Origin: Chara braunii
Lineage: Eukaryota > Streptophyta > Charophyceae > Charales > Characeae
Assembly (NCBI GenBank): GCA_003427395.1
Contig: BFEA01000730.1
Span: 373,662-406,114, forward strand
DNA length: 32,453 nucleotides
Reading direction: 5' to 3'
Made by a program: the position numbers and the translations under genes. Below are positions 1-9,438 of this stretch, one piece after another. The notes beneath the pieces are model-generated. The model was not told where the DNA came from, did no database searches, and was given only the letters and a program-made list of their open reading frames with translations. How positions within the stretch are numbered: the stretch's first letter is position 1; each line of letters starts with the position of its first letter.

Positions 1-1007
1 CCCCCCCGCCCCCCCCCTTCTGCCGCCGATGTAAGTCTTGGTGGAGATTCGGATAGGCCTGGTAGGACCTATTTATTGTATTCTCCAGCAGTGATCTTCA
101 TCTTGGTGCCTTGCGATTTTTTCCCCTGAGGATGACTGATCATCAGCGTCAGTCGAAACATGTCGGGAGTTGCGGATATGTGCTTCTCCGTAGGCGAGTT
201 GGATGGCCTTTCGCGCCATGGCTTTGAGAGGAGCCTAATGGGGCACCATTGCTGAGCGTCATGTTATATTACGTGTTCAATCGCTTGGGCTTCAAGGAAT
301 ATCGCTGCGTGCCTGTGTCCTTCTGAAAACCCTTTCTCTCTGCCTACCACCCACTTTCCGTTTGCCCTCTCGACGCGTGTCCTCCTCAGCGTGTGTCTAT
401 TCTTCTCCTCTCTACCCTCTTTGTCTGCTTCCCCCTCTTCTTCTTCATCTTCCCTTTTCCCGTCTTTTCTTTCTTTTCTATCCTGTTTCTTTTTCCTTCT
501 TCCTCTTCTTTCCATGACTCTCACCTCCTCCCACTTTCCCTTACATACAGTACCTCGTGTGTCGCCCCCTTCCGTGATATTGCTCCCTGTACTCACTCTG
601 ATCGGTCGCTCCCCTTCATCCTAGTACCTTTCGACATTAATGCTTGGTTGTGGCTTTTTCTTCTTTCTCTTCTCTCTATTCGTTCTAATAAAATGGAGTG
701 GTTGAACCTCATCATATGGGCTATGGATCTTCTCATTTTCTGGCTTCGAGTCCTTTGTATTTTTGCGGAAGTATCTTATGGTACTCTTCGTTATGCCATC
801 GCCAAATGTAAGCGAGAAGATGCGAATCGGCGCGGCAGGCATCATAGGCGCAATGTGTCATACTGATATTGTCTTATGTGCTTTACTACCTGATGATCAA
901 TGCGGTTTTCGCATGCTATAGCTCACCTGCGGCTCGAGCAATAACCATGGTAGAAGTAATACTACTGTAGAGTGGTTGCTTGGTTCGTTGCCCTTACCGT
1001 TGCCCTT

Positions 1008-1011
<4 letters not shown>
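1..1011. other. Non-coding, pyrimidine-rich stretch
   Basis: The first 17 bases are almost pure C. Positions 300-700 are strongly T/C-biased on the + strand. This produces long open frames on both strands whose translations are runs of Ser, Leu and Phe (+) or Lys, Glu and Arg (-). No family motif is visible in any of them, so I treat them as compositional. The only structured item I see is the stem with a hammerhead-like core at 126-159, listed separately. Confidence 0.5.
126..159 (+). ncRNA. Hammerhead-ribozyme-like core (candidate)
   Basis: The segment reads CTGAGGA, then T, then a six-base-pair stem (GACTGA pairs with TCAGTC across a nine-base loop), then GAAAC. This matches the conserved hammerhead halves CUGANGA and GAAA flanking stem II, except for one extra unpaired T. 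I cannot see convincing stems I and III, so it may be a degenerate copy. Degenerate hammerheads are known from Penelope-like retroelements, and a GIY-YIG-like domain typical of those elements lies at 6951-7430. A chance stem is the alternative. Confidence 0.3.

Positions 1012-1062
<51 letters not shown>
1012..1062. repeat. (TC)n microsatellite
   Basis: An uninterrupted dinucleotide run of about 24 units on the + strand. It causes the poly-Ser/Leu translations nearby and has no other visible role. Confidence 0.97.
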
Positions 1063-1063
<1 letters not shown>

Positions 1064-1300
1064 CACTTATTTATCTTATTGTCTTCCTGAGGTTTGTTCT
1101 TGGTTGAACCGGTTCTCACTTTGTGCCACGTGGGCAGAACTTGTGCCACGCTCGGCAGATCTTTTATGAACGATATCAGAGTGTCCGACGGGGGTTATTC
1201 TTGCCAATCACTTGGGGTTTTCTCCCCCACTCGCTTTCTGCTTGTTGTACGTGCTGAGTCTTGCAGGGGTACTGTGCTTGGTTTCTATTTGCAGTCGGAA

Positions 1301-1862
1301 ATGTCGGCACCCAATCTTTGCTACAATTGTGATATGCCAGGTCATTTCGATCTGGAATGCCCCTATCACCAGCCTTCGTTTGCCCAACGGCCTAACCTTA
1401 TGCCTCGCCAGCCTGCCTTCCCTCCTCTGCCCCCCTCCCCTATGGACGCTTCGCTGGTACTATCGTCCAATGGCTCCTTTCCATCCCAGGCCCCTCTCCT
1501 TGCCCTCCCTTCCCCTCCCCCTCCCAACAACCCCTCCTCAGGCAACCCCGGTCCAGGTCAGGCGATTATTCCTCGACAGCCTTGGTGGAAGTTAAACCAA
1601 GAAAAGTTGGATCGGGTCTACGAATTTATGGCTTCGGAATTGGAAGCCAGGCAGGAGGCAATCAGAGAGAAAGAGAAGTTGCTGACGGAGGAAGAAAAAA
1701 AAAGAAAAGCTGAAGAGGTGGAAGAGAAGATTCTTCGCAAGATGAACGAGGGTCATGATTTCCAAGAGAGGATTAGTGCAATTGTTGGGACAAAGATAAA
1801 CGATGCGTGCGAGCTTTTTCTTGGCAGGGCAGATATGGCCATGGGAGGCAGTGCAGCGGTGT
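1301..1862 (+). pseudogene. CCHC-knuckle coiled-coil protein, N-terminal half (retroelement ORF1-like), cut by an LTR
   Basis: The frame is open from about 1094. I choose the ATG at 1301 because the bases just before it (polypyrimidine, then TTTGCAG) look like a 3' splice acceptor, and the recognisable protein starts there. Residues 6-19 are a perfect CX2CX4HX4C zinc knuckle (CYNCDMPGHFDLEC), as in nucleic-acid-binding retroelement proteins. A proline/serine-rich linker follows to about residue 90, then a charged Glu/Lys/Arg coiled coil to about residue 150. The stop codon is supplied by the LTR edge: TGTAATGA begins at 1860, so the last native base is 1859. The protein is therefore truncated. 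The probable remainder is at 7639-8486 on the - strand; joining base 1859 to the complement of 8486 keeps the frame. An unrelated knuckle protein cannot be excluded. Confidence 0.6.
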
Positions 1863-2117
1863 AATGAACCCAGTCTGGCGGATACTCAGAAGTCGTCAAA
1901 CATCAGTAGTCTCATAATCTGCATCAAAGTCTCCACATCGTGAAGTGATATCTCAAACAGTATCTCATTACCATCAAAAGAAGAGAGTGGAGGGGGAACA
2001 GACAAAGGACAAGATGAAAGATCACACAATAATAATCCCTTCAGATCCCTCTCCTTCTCCGGGCTTCTTCCCTCTCCACATCAACAATGATAATAAGTAT
2101 ATTCCTGAACACACAAT

Positions 2118-2133
2118 AGTGCCACGTGGCACT
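2118..2133. promoter_or_regulatory. 16-bp perfect palindrome with G-box core
   Basis: AGTGCCACGTGGCACT is a perfect palindrome centred on CACGTG, the G-box bound by plant bZIP and bHLH factors. The same 16 bases occur in the other LTR at 9439-9454 although the LTRs differ elsewhere. A promoter role is inferred from its position in the LTR. Confidence 0.5.
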
Positions 2134-2271
2134 TTATCTCGTGAAGACCATGAAGATATAGCAGATTCCAGTGACGACGTCAACCTCAGGTGAGTACCCG
2201 ACCTCCTTCATCCACAGATCCTGATCTTCCTCCTCCTCGCAACCTAGTCACCTCATGTAGACAGCGTGGAC

Positions 2272-2545
2272 AATGCCACGTCAGCAATCGAAACAGGTGG
2301 CAGCGCCACATCAGCATGCAATGTAGACCAGAGGTAGCGCCACATCAACATGCAATGTAGACCAGAGGTAGCGCCACATCAGCATGCAATGTAGATCACA
2401 TGTAGCGCCACATCAGCATGCAATGTAGACCAGAGGTAGCGTCGCATCAGCATGCAATATAGACCAGAGGTAGCGCCACATTAGCATGCAATGTAGACCA
2501 GAGGTAGTCCCACATCAGCATGCCACCTCAGCATGCCACCTCAGC
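2272..2545. repeat. ~34-bp tandem repeats inside the LTR
   Basis: About seven imperfect copies of a unit built around AGGTAGCGCCACATCAGCA and TGCAATGTAGACC. The same array, in the opposite orientation, lies in the other LTR at about 9015-9265. The last copies decay into shorter CACCTCAGCATGC units. Confidence 0.85.
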
Positions 2546-2624
2546 AAGCCTGGTGCACAATGTAGAAAGCGCCAGCATGCTGCCTCCACTTCGTGCTGTC
2601 GTCCGCATCGCTAGTGCACAGCCA

Positions 2625-2740
2625 GCGTCTTGTCAGCGTCGGGCCAGCATAATGCCATCGTCGGGCCAACATAATGCCATCGTCGGGCCAGCATAATGCC
2701 AGCGTCGGGCCAGCATGATGCCAGCGTCTAGTCAAAGTCG
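2625..2740. repeat. ~22-bp tandem repeats inside the LTR
   Basis: Four to five copies of a unit around GTCGGGCCAGCATAATGCCA. The homologous part of the right LTR (about 8875-8950) has fewer, more diverged copies, so this block expanded or contracted after the LTRs separated. Confidence 0.8.
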
Positions 2741-3103
2741 AGTCAGCGTCAAAGCAGCATACCAAGACTGAATGCTTGATTCACTCGAGGCCAGCCTTAA
2801 GTAGCAATTGTCGAGGCTGTCTGGCCTCGGGTGCTTTCCCGATATTCGTCCAGATTGACTCACAACTGAGGGCCCGGATTGTGCAGTTGCAGACTTCTCC
2901 CTTGGACCTGATGCTGTCTGGGTACCTGCATACAAACAAGTGTGTGTGCTTGACCAGCGGCCTGGGCTAGGTACCTTTGGACTTTGACTGTTGGGGTCTC
3001 AACAGTTGACCAAAGTCAACTGTCACATGTCCAGGCCCTGGGTCCTCGTACGGGTCCTTTTGGCCCCCGTTTCGGCCTTGGTTGAGGGCGGCGGAGTTGG
3101 CCC

Positions 3104-3571
3104 TCAGTCTTTCCATATGGCATGGGTTATTGCATTCCTGCCGGCCCAGTTTTCGGGTTCCGTCGCAGAAAATACATTAACTCTCACCAACCCACGTTCA
3201 TATGCAACAACAATGTCAGGAGCAGTGCGTAGGAGTTCTTTCCTACTAAACCATCTGGCTTCAGATGGAGGTTGGGACTTGAACTTTACCTTGTACTGCT
3301 TCTGAGGTTGTCCTCTGCCACCTGTAGAAAAATAACCATGTTCCAATATCCTTTCAACTTCATAGCCTCCATTCATAGAGGGTGGAAATGGAGATGGTCT
3401 ATTCAGAAATTTATCACTTTCTACGTATGGTAGCAGTTTAGACGTATGAAAGACAGGGTATGTCCTTAGATGTGGAGGTACATCTATACGATAGGAAGGT
3501 CCATCTTCACCTCCAATTACTTTGAAAACTTCCCAGGGTCCGTAGTCGACAGGTAACAGTTTTTGAGACAC
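3104..3571 (-). pseudogene. Ty3/gypsy integrase C-terminus with GPY/F module and chromodomain
   Basis: This 155-codon frame is the C-terminal part of pol. Residues 7-50 match the GPY/F module of Ty3/gypsy integrases (VDYGPWEVFKVIG, then YPVFHTSKLLPY). Residues 70 to about 115 form a chromodomain-like segment: YEVERILEH, a basic strand, then ARWFSRKELL. Chromodomains at the integrase end mark chromoviruses, where they guide insertion into chromatin. The frame runs into the 3' LTR and stops at 3104. Upstream, integrase sequence continues in other frames with stops, so this is one piece of a decayed polyprotein. Confidence 0.85.
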
Positions 3572-4296
3572 ATTTTCTTCTAAGGAAAACTCTTTAGACT
3601 TAACTCAAACAAAGTCCCCTTAGTGGAACTGTGAAGGACGACAATGTTTATTAGCTTGTTCGATCATTTGCAGTTGGGATTTCTATATGTTTTCCTTCAC
3701 CTTCTTAATGTCTTCTTCGTAGAAAACTGCGAATTCACCCGTACCTGGGGGTAGCCTTTAAATTTGATCCCTGGTTAGTGCATCAATGAGATGCCTAGGC
3801 TTCCATCCTTTATGCAGTGTGTTAGGCGTTCTACCTATGACAATATATATACAGTTATTATAAGCACTAACAATTTTAGGCAAGTTCTCATCCCAATCAA
3901 TCTGGTCAGGATGGACATACATTCGCAAAAGTTATTGGCGAGACGATTCATTTGCTCAGTTTGGTCATTCGGTTCAGGATGTCGGCCTGAAGACATGGTC
4001 AACCTGGTCTCATAGACTTCCATCAATTTCTGCCATTGTAGACTGCTGAACCGAACATCTCTGTCGAATATGATGGTTTTGGGAAATCCATACTCAGAGA
4101 CCCATCACATTTGAAACTTTTGAATGACTACTTCGGTTCTAGCTTCAGCAGGCAAAGGAATGGACATAGCATACTTCGAAAATCTATCGACGATGACCAC
4201 TACCTATCTATTGTCGTTTCGACTCTTAGTGAGACTCATAAAGTCAATTGAAATAGACTCACCTGGCTCACTTGGAATTAGCAGCGGTCTCAATAG
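3572..4296 (-). pseudogene. Ty3/gypsy integrase catalytic core, decayed
   Basis: The - strand carries integrase core blocks in order: ISIDFM with the first catalytic Asp, VVVIVDRFSKYA, FDRDVRF with the second Asp, and PNDQTEQMNR holding the catalytic Glu. All three members of the DDE triad are visible. Stops interrupt the frame at several points, for example just before the first Asp and before the block WVSEYGFPKTI, so the enzyme is dead. The linker toward the GPY/F module also has stops. Confidence 0.8.
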
Positions 4297-4895
4297 TCAC
4301 ATCAGATTCTCATGTGAGGGTTTGTTCCTCTGACAGACAAGACAAGTCCGCACATACGTTAGTACATCTTCCTTCATTCCTTTCCATTCAAAGCGTTCAC
4401 GTATATCGGCATACGTCTTCTTAAAACCAAAGTGACATTCCGCATCTTGGCATTCCCCAATGATTAAACTCTTGATTGATTCTAAGTGAAGAACACACAA
4501 TCTTTCTCTGGTTTTATCCAGCAAGAAGAGTAAGCCATCAGTCATTCGATATTCCGGGAACAACTCAGGATTCTTTCGTAGAGTCTCAATAATAGGACTC
4601 AAAATTGGATCATTTCCATAACCCTGACGGATCTGTTCTTTCAGTTCATTTCCGATATCGAGATAGGAGACAATGGGTCCAAAGAAATCTACACACCTGG
4701 ACAAAGCATCCCCAACCATGTTAGACTTACCTTTGATGGTTTTCACCTCAAAGTCAAATGTGTTAAGGAAAGCGGACCACCTTACCAACTTGTCGGAGAG
4801 CTTAGGCTGAGTCTTGATTCACTTTAAGGTAGAGTGATCAGAGTAGACAGTGAAATGTCTCCCTAACAAGTAGTGTTTCCAGGTATCTAGTGCAT
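4297..4895 (-). pseudogene. Ty3/gypsy RNase H C-terminus and integrase zinc finger
   Basis: Reading leftward from 4895, the frame opens with ALDTWKHYLLG and FTVYSDHSTLK (late RNase H), hits a stop near 4820, then continues KLVRWSAFLNTFDFEV and GDALSR, the usual RNase H end. About 90 residues on comes the HHCC integrase zinc finger: a His-containing block (CHFGFKKTY) followed by CLVC. Homology stops abruptly at 4895, where hAT sequence on the other strand begins. Roughly 50 RNase H codons are missing between here and the end of the RT fragment at 14213. Confidence 0.82.
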
Positions 4896-6260
4896 CAGGA
4901 TGACGGTAAGGGATATAAACGAACTCGAGGAGATCATCATGCGGCGCTGGAATGCAATGACATCACCGCTACATTGTGCTGCGCTGTTCTTGGGTCCGGA
5001 GTACAGAGCATCGCGGCCAGAAACGGATGCAAAGGTTGCAGATGGGTTTTGGACGTGGCTTTACTCGTGGCGCAAAGAGTCGTCGTTTGTTGAGGTCGAC
5101 GCAGAGGTCTGTTGTTGGATTGAGGGCATTGGGGGACACAATTGCGAAGATGCAAGGACGCAGGCCCGACTGATGCAGCCGGCAAGGTGGTGGAGGAAGT
5201 GGTGCAGTGACATGCCCATCCTCCAGAGCAAGCCGTTCGTCTGCTTGGACAAGCGTCCTCCTCCTCTTGTTGCGAGAGGAACTGGAGCTTGTTCGAACGA
5301 ATTCATAATCGTCTCCGTAACAACCTCGGCGCCATCAAGCTTAGCACGCTGGTTTTCAACAGATGGAACCAGCATTTGTTGGATGCGTTGATCAAGAAGC
5401 CGAAGGCCAACAAGGGTTCACCGCAATGGGAAGAGGATGAACCGGTGGAAAATCTCACACGGGATGAGATGGCCAAGGATGCACGGATGCGGTTGGCGGA
5501 GTGGCGTGCCCGGCTGCACAGAACAGAGTCGGTTAGTGATGCAGGTGAGAACGATGACTCAGGCTCCGACGACGACGGCAATCCCGTTGAAGCACCACAA
5601 ACGCCTATTCCAGAGGAGGTCACAATCCAACCTCATCGGCTGCGCAGCAATCTGCTTGAACTCGAGAGACAACTCAATGAGTCGTGGAGGAAGGCCACAA
5701 AGGCTTCCAAGTTTCTGGCCCGGCAACATTTGCATGAGTTGGATCATGCCACGAGGACCATGACCGTTGAGCATGCCAACAAATACAAAGCTGCCAGGGC
5801 AATTGCATGTGCACCGCCCTCGATCCCGGCCAAACGAGGGAGAGGGAGACCTTGGAAGGAGGTTGCAACTTGAGGCGGGACAGGTGGTGAGGAGGCTCAC
5901 GACGTGGAAGGTGGCAGTTTGGCAGAAGGTCCTGCACCCTCACGTCTCACAAGAAAGCGGGGTCGACCGCAGAAGCAGCCCGTGCAAGAGGAGGAGGAAG
6001 TAGCGCCAGAAGGGACAAGCAGCGATGAAAGTGGTGGCGGCGCTGATGAAAATGATGGCGGCAGCGACGAAAGTGATGGCAGCGGCGATGGTGATGATGG
6101 CAGCGGCGATGGTGACGACGGGAGCGGTGGCTGCGATGGGACTGATGGCAGTGGCAAGGAGGACGAAGGCGAAGGCGACGAGAAAGATGGTTGTTCGTCG
6201 GAGGAAGAGGGCGACTCCGAATCAGAACCCCTGTCTAAATTCCGCAAGACATCCCACTGA
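4896..6260 (+). pseudogene. hAT-family transposase, C-terminal part with acidic AT-hook tail
   Basis: Codons from about 4900 show the conserved C-terminal hAT region: CAALFLGPEYR, GFWTWLYSW, FVEVDAEV, PARWWRKW and MPILQ. A one-base frameshift at about 5243-5250 moves the reading into the next frame, which continues SSSSCCERNWSLFERIHNRL, the hAT dimerisation signature (Ser-rich, then CERNWS and IH.RLRN). The tail has an AT-hook (KRGRGRPWK, about 5830-5860), an in-frame TGA at 5871, then 120 more codons in the same frame with a second AT-hook (RKRGRPQK) and an Asp/Ser/Gly-rich acidic stretch, ending at 6260. The N-terminal zinc finger and the first part of the catalytic core are absent because the sequence is cut at 4895. 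Transposases of this type act on DNA in the nucleus; this copy is inactive. Confidence 0.85.
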
Positions 6261-6270
6261 CGCGCGCGCG

Positions 6271-6332
<62 letters not shown>
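6260..6332. repeat. Compound (CG)n(TG)n(AG)n microsatellite
   Basis: A short CG run is followed by about 21 TG and nine AG units. It starts immediately after the hAT stop codon. The second hAT-like end at the right of the window also has a long CT/GA run on its inner side. Confidence 0.95.
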
Positions 6333-6785
6333 CACTGACAGTGCTGGTAGTCTGAACACTCTTCAAGTTCAAACTTCTAAGTTATTTAAACTTTTTCGAT
6401 TTTTTTTTGATTTTTTTTTTGTTCTTCTGTTTTTTTAGTCTTGTGCCTGCTTTGCACTGTTCAGAACTCTGCATGTTTGGTAGTTCAGTGTGGTTGTTGA
6501 TTTGCGGCAAGACAGGTGCTCTGCTGCTCCGAAGTGCAAAGCAGGTAAGTCCCTGCCGACACCCCCTCCACCCCCTTCACCCTGTCTTTTTTTTTTTTTT
6601 TTTTTTTTTTTTTTGGTCCGGACATCCCCGGACCTCGGATGCATGTCCGGACTGTCTGGTGTCCGGTGGTGTCCGGTGTCCGGTGGTGTCCGGAACACCG
6701 GACAGTCCGGACCGGTCCAGACACTGGTCCGGAAGACAGTCCGGAAGTGTCCGGTGTCCGGGTCCGGGGTTACCATGGTATACAC
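6333..6785 (+). mobile_element. hAT 3' subterminal region and end
   Basis: After the transposase come an AT-rich UTR-like stretch, 28 T residues (6587-6614), then a CCGG-rich block (6615-6769) and the probable terminus around the palindrome TACCATGGTA (6773-6782). hAT elements commonly carry clustered short subterminal repeats that bind the transposase. The same order (AAGTTCAAAC-type segment, CCGG cluster, CTATGGTT-like end) occurs on the - strand at 31885-32250. The exact end and the 8-bp target duplication could not be fixed because the 5' end is missing. Confidence 0.6.
6615..6769. repeat. CCGG / TCCGGA subterminal cluster
   Basis: About fifteen CCGG cores in 155 bases, many as TCCGGA or GTCCGGTG, in irregular direct and inverted order. 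This is far denser than anywhere else in the window except 31890-32010. Likely a transposase-binding array, by analogy with other hAT elements. Confidence 0.85.
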
Positions 6786-6950
6786 CCATTTTTAATCCAG
6801 TCCTTACAGTGCTTCAATTGACTTCTCCCAAACTTACTTCGAACAATAGATGCCCCGAATACCCGCTTAAGAACCTTCCAGAAGTCAGCAAAAATAGAAC
6901 CTCCTTTACAGACTGCTGAAAAAGAAGATATACCCATACGAACCGATTCG

Positions 6951-7430
6951 TTAAAAATGGGCAAAAATAGAGGATATACCAATCGAAGTAATGAGCATAC
7001 CAATTCGCTTTCCACCGGCAACAGGGGGAGACACCTGGCTACTAGGTTTGACGTTCTTAAGAGACACGTCCTCACGCAGCTTCCACCTAGTCATGTTCCT
7101 CTTCTCCCTTTTTCCTGGCCTAGTCTTCTTGTTCTTTTTCTTCTTTCTTCCTGATGGGCACGAATTCAGATAGGGGGACACACAACCTATGATACTTCTT
7201 TCTGCGATCAGTAGCTCATCTTGTGGAGCTACAGTCAGTGGTAATGCAACATAGTGGTAGAGACCAATCCTTCTGAACCATGTGTACAGCCTATGATTCT
7301 GAACCGTGCCCGACTGTCTTTCTAGTGAATACGTACAATTAACATGCTCAGACCATCGCACATTGACCGATCTTGAGAAGCACCCTACGTAGCAGTGCTT
7401 ACTAATGAAGGAAACCAAGCAGGAAATCAC
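6951..7430 (-). pseudogene. GIY-YIG-like endonuclease domain (retroelement ORF2 C-terminus)
   Basis: The 159-codon frame has no good ATG at its start (GTG at 7430, with a stop a few codons upstream), so it continues an upstream reading frame. The first 95 residues follow the GIY-YIG pattern: CYVGCFSRSV (the YVG half), RW.EH (Arg and His spaced as expected), LYTWFRRIG, then ELLIAERSII, whose Glu fits the metal-binding residue, and PYLN. The GIY half is weak (SCLVSFISKH). A lysine/arginine-rich tail follows (GRKKKKNKKTRPGKREKR). GIY-YIG nucleases sit behind the reverse transcriptase in Penelope-like retroelements, which fits the neighbouring ORF1-like pieces. No RT is visible beside it. The family call is from motif spacing only. 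Confidence 0.5.
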
Positions 7431-7445
7431 TGGTCCTGTGCTAAC

Positions 7446-7622
7446 CTAAGATCATAATCGACTTCGAGGAGGTCAGACAAGTAATCAGCGAATTTCATAG
7501 CCCAAGGTATCTGCCCTGATAAACCATTATACGATAAAGATAATTTAACTCAATATCTCCCAGACCCTTGCAGGAATTTTGAAGAGGCGGACATGCATGT
7601 AGTAAGTTCCAGAATGTCCGAC
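7446..7622 (-). pseudogene. Protein segment leading into the GIY-YIG domain (linker, one stop)
   Basis: The - strand reads LELTTCMSASSKF, a TGA, then KLSLSYNGLSGQIPWAM and KFADYLSDLLEVDYDLR. With a frameshift near 7436 it would run straight into the GIY-YIG frame. The LSYNGLSGQIP block looks like a plant leucine-rich repeat, but only one such unit is present and no second repeat follows. I favour a linker of the same retroelement protein. Confidence 0.35.
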
Positions 7623-7638
7623 CGCTTGGGTAGAGTCC

Positions 7639-7971
7639 CTATTCTTCTCTGAGTTGTTCATCATCTTCGACATCCACTCGCTGGGTACCGTGTGCATCTT
7701 CCCCGGCTTGGTCTTCGTCCCGCACGTCCTCCAACTCTGAATCCTGGACCGATCGAGCGGTCTTCAAGTTACCTCGAGCCGAAGGGCGAAAGTCGAAGGC
7801 AAGAGAAGCCCTCAGCTCCGCTATTTCGTTGATGGCCTGTTTGTAGGTAACGAAATTAATGCCGTCCTCGCCACAAAGTATTTGTAGGAAATGCTTCTTC
7901 AATCTTTTTAAATACTTCTTGGTCCCTTTAATGAACTCTACTCTCTCGGTCACCGCTGCTTTCCTGGCCAA
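7639..7971 (-). pseudogene. SAP-like helical segment with acidic tail (ORF1 C-terminus)
   Basis: The first codon is TTG, not ATG, so this is the continuation of an upstream frame. Residues 10-55 hold a basic helix (KGTKKYLKRLKKHF) followed by LCGEDGINFVTYKQAINEIAEL, which resembles a SAP-type helix-loop-helix DNA-binding motif. The rest is acidic and ends at 7639. It lies 57 bases downstream of the coiled-coil frame ending at 8029. Together they resemble the C-terminal half of a knuckle/coil/SAP protein whose N-terminus is at 1301. Confidence 0.45.
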
Positions 7972-8028
7972 TCTTCCTGAGGTCCTTTTTGAAGGCGATG
8001 GTTGAAGGGTTAGATCATCTTGTCCCTC

Positions 8029-8486
8029 CTATGGCTGGCCAACATCCTCGTTATCCTCTTCGTCCGTCACCTCATTCATTCTCCTTGTGAGGTTAGATCG
8101 AGGGGTCTGTCCTTGGCGAACCAGATTAGAGACCGCCTTCTCGAACCTCTGTCTTAGCGCTTGTACCTCCAAACCCGCAATCCGCTTCTCTTCCTTCATC
8201 GAGTTGAACGCTTTTAGAAGTTCCCCAAAATATTGTGAGGTCCGCGGTCCAACACCTAGCACTCTTGCTTTGCCTTTGGATGATGCCTCTGGTGGACTAG
8301 CGATGCATACGCCTGCTCCAGATCTCTCTGTCCCAGCTTGTTTGATGGAGCGCGCTATCTCCTCCATATGTTTCTTGATAACCTCATACTCTTGCCTCCG
8401 AGTCTCAATCTGCTTCTCCATCTTGCTCTTCTCCCCTTCTTCTCTCGGTAGAATCTTGGCGCGTTCATTTTGGACCGAGAAGCCTC
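8029..8486 (-). pseudogene. Coiled-coil protein segment (probable second half of the 1301 gene)
   Basis: The frame is open from inside the LTR (8622), but native sequence begins at 8486, the first base outside the LTR. Residues show a charged coiled coil (KSKMEKQIETRRQEYEVIKK), a Ser/Gly linker, a second helix (GELLKAFNSMKEEKR) and an acidic end (EVTDEEDNEDVGQP). No ATG fits the start. If the complement of 8486 is joined to base 1859, the two coiled-coil frames fuse without shift. The product is probably the nucleic-acid-binding ORF1 protein of a retroelement; this is inferred from architecture. Confidence 0.5.
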
Positions 8487-9014
8487 TGCAATAACCCATG
8501 CCATATGTCTCGTGGAAAGACTGAGAGCCAACTCCGTCGCCCTCAGCCCAGGCTGAAACGGGGGCAAAAAGGACCCATACGAGGACCCAGGGCCTGGACG
8601 TGTGACAGTTGACTTTGGTCAACTATTGAGACCGCAACAGTCAAAGTCCAAAGGTACCTAGCCCAGGCTGCTGGTCACGCACACACACTTGTTTGTATGC
8701 AGGTACCTAGACAGCATCAGGTCCAAGGGAGAAGTCCGCAACTGCACAATCGGGGCCTCCAACTGTGAGTCCATCTGGACGATTGTGGGGAAAGCACCCG
8801 AGGCCAGACAGCCTCGACAATTGCTACTTAAGGCTGGCCTCGAGTGAATCAAGCATTCAGTCTTGCTATGCTGCTTTGACGCTGGCTCGACTTTGACCAG
8901 ATGCTGGCATTATGCTGGCTCGGCGCTGGCAAGACGCTGGCTGTGCACTAGCGATGGGGACGATGGTACGAGGTGGAGGCAGCATGTTGGCGCTTTCTAC
9001 ATTGTGTGCCAGGC

Positions 9015-9265
9015 TTGCAGAGGTGCTGATGTAGCGCTACCTCTGGTCTACATTGCATGCTGATGTGGCACTACCTCTGGTCTATATTGCATGCTGATGT
9101 GGCACTACCTCTGGTCTACATTGCATGCTGATGTGGCGCTACCTCTGATCTACATTGCATGCTGATGTGGCGCTACCTCTGGTCTACATTGCATGTTAAT
9201 GTGGTGCTACCTCTGGTCTACATTGCATGCTGATGTAGCGCTGCCTCTGGTCTCCATTGATGATG
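9015..9265. repeat. ~34-bp tandem repeats inside the LTR
   Basis: Seven imperfect copies of a unit around TGATGTGGCGCTACCTCTGG and TCTACATTGCATGC. They are the inverted counterpart of the array at 2272-2545. The phase GATGTGGC resembles the ACGTGGC motif repeated downstream of the LTR. Confidence 0.85.
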
Positions 9266-9438
9266 TGGCATATGCCACCTGTTTCGATTGCTGACATGGC
9301 ATTGTCCACGCTGTCTAGATGAGGTGACTAGGTTGCGAGGAGGAGGAAGATCAGGACCTGTGGATGGAGGTCGGGTACTCACCTGAGGTTGACTTCGTCA
9401 CTGGAATCTGCTATGTCTTCATGGTCTTCATGAGATAA

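Larger units (their letters stand above)
1860..3134 (-). mobile_element. 3' LTR of a Ty3/gypsy chromovirus
   Basis: On the - strand it starts TGCAATAACCCATG at 3134 and ends TCATTACA at 1860, giving the TG...CA ends of an LTR. It is homologous along its length, in opposite orientation, to 8487-9714, with indels mainly in internal tandem repeats. It directly follows the chromodomain end of the - strand pol, so it is the 3' LTR. The pol frame runs about ten codons into it. I see no clear polypurine tract: the bases next to the LTR are only partly purine. The five bases outside (AGCGG at 1855-1859) do not match those outside the other LTR, so no target duplication links the two. Confidence 0.85.

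Noticed and set aside
264-866. Overlapping open frames on both strands (up to 157 codons)
   Set aside because: They follow strand-biased C/T composition, translate to Ser/Leu/Phe or Lys/Glu/Arg runs and show no domain or consistent start.
6435-6785. Several 60-170-codon frames around the poly-T and CCGG cluster
   Set aside because: They read through homopolymer and CCGG repeats and encode repeats such as SGPVRT; no protein family is seen.
7446-7545. Plant leucine-rich-repeat unit (LSYNGLSGQIP)
   Set aside because: Only one unit is present, it is followed by non-LRR sequence and it reads into the GIY-YIG frame after one shift; a linker of that protein is simpler.
1855-8486. 5-bp target-site duplication uniting the two LTRs
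   Set aside because: AGCGG outside the left LTR and GAGGC (complement) outside the right LTR do not match; neither do shifted versions.
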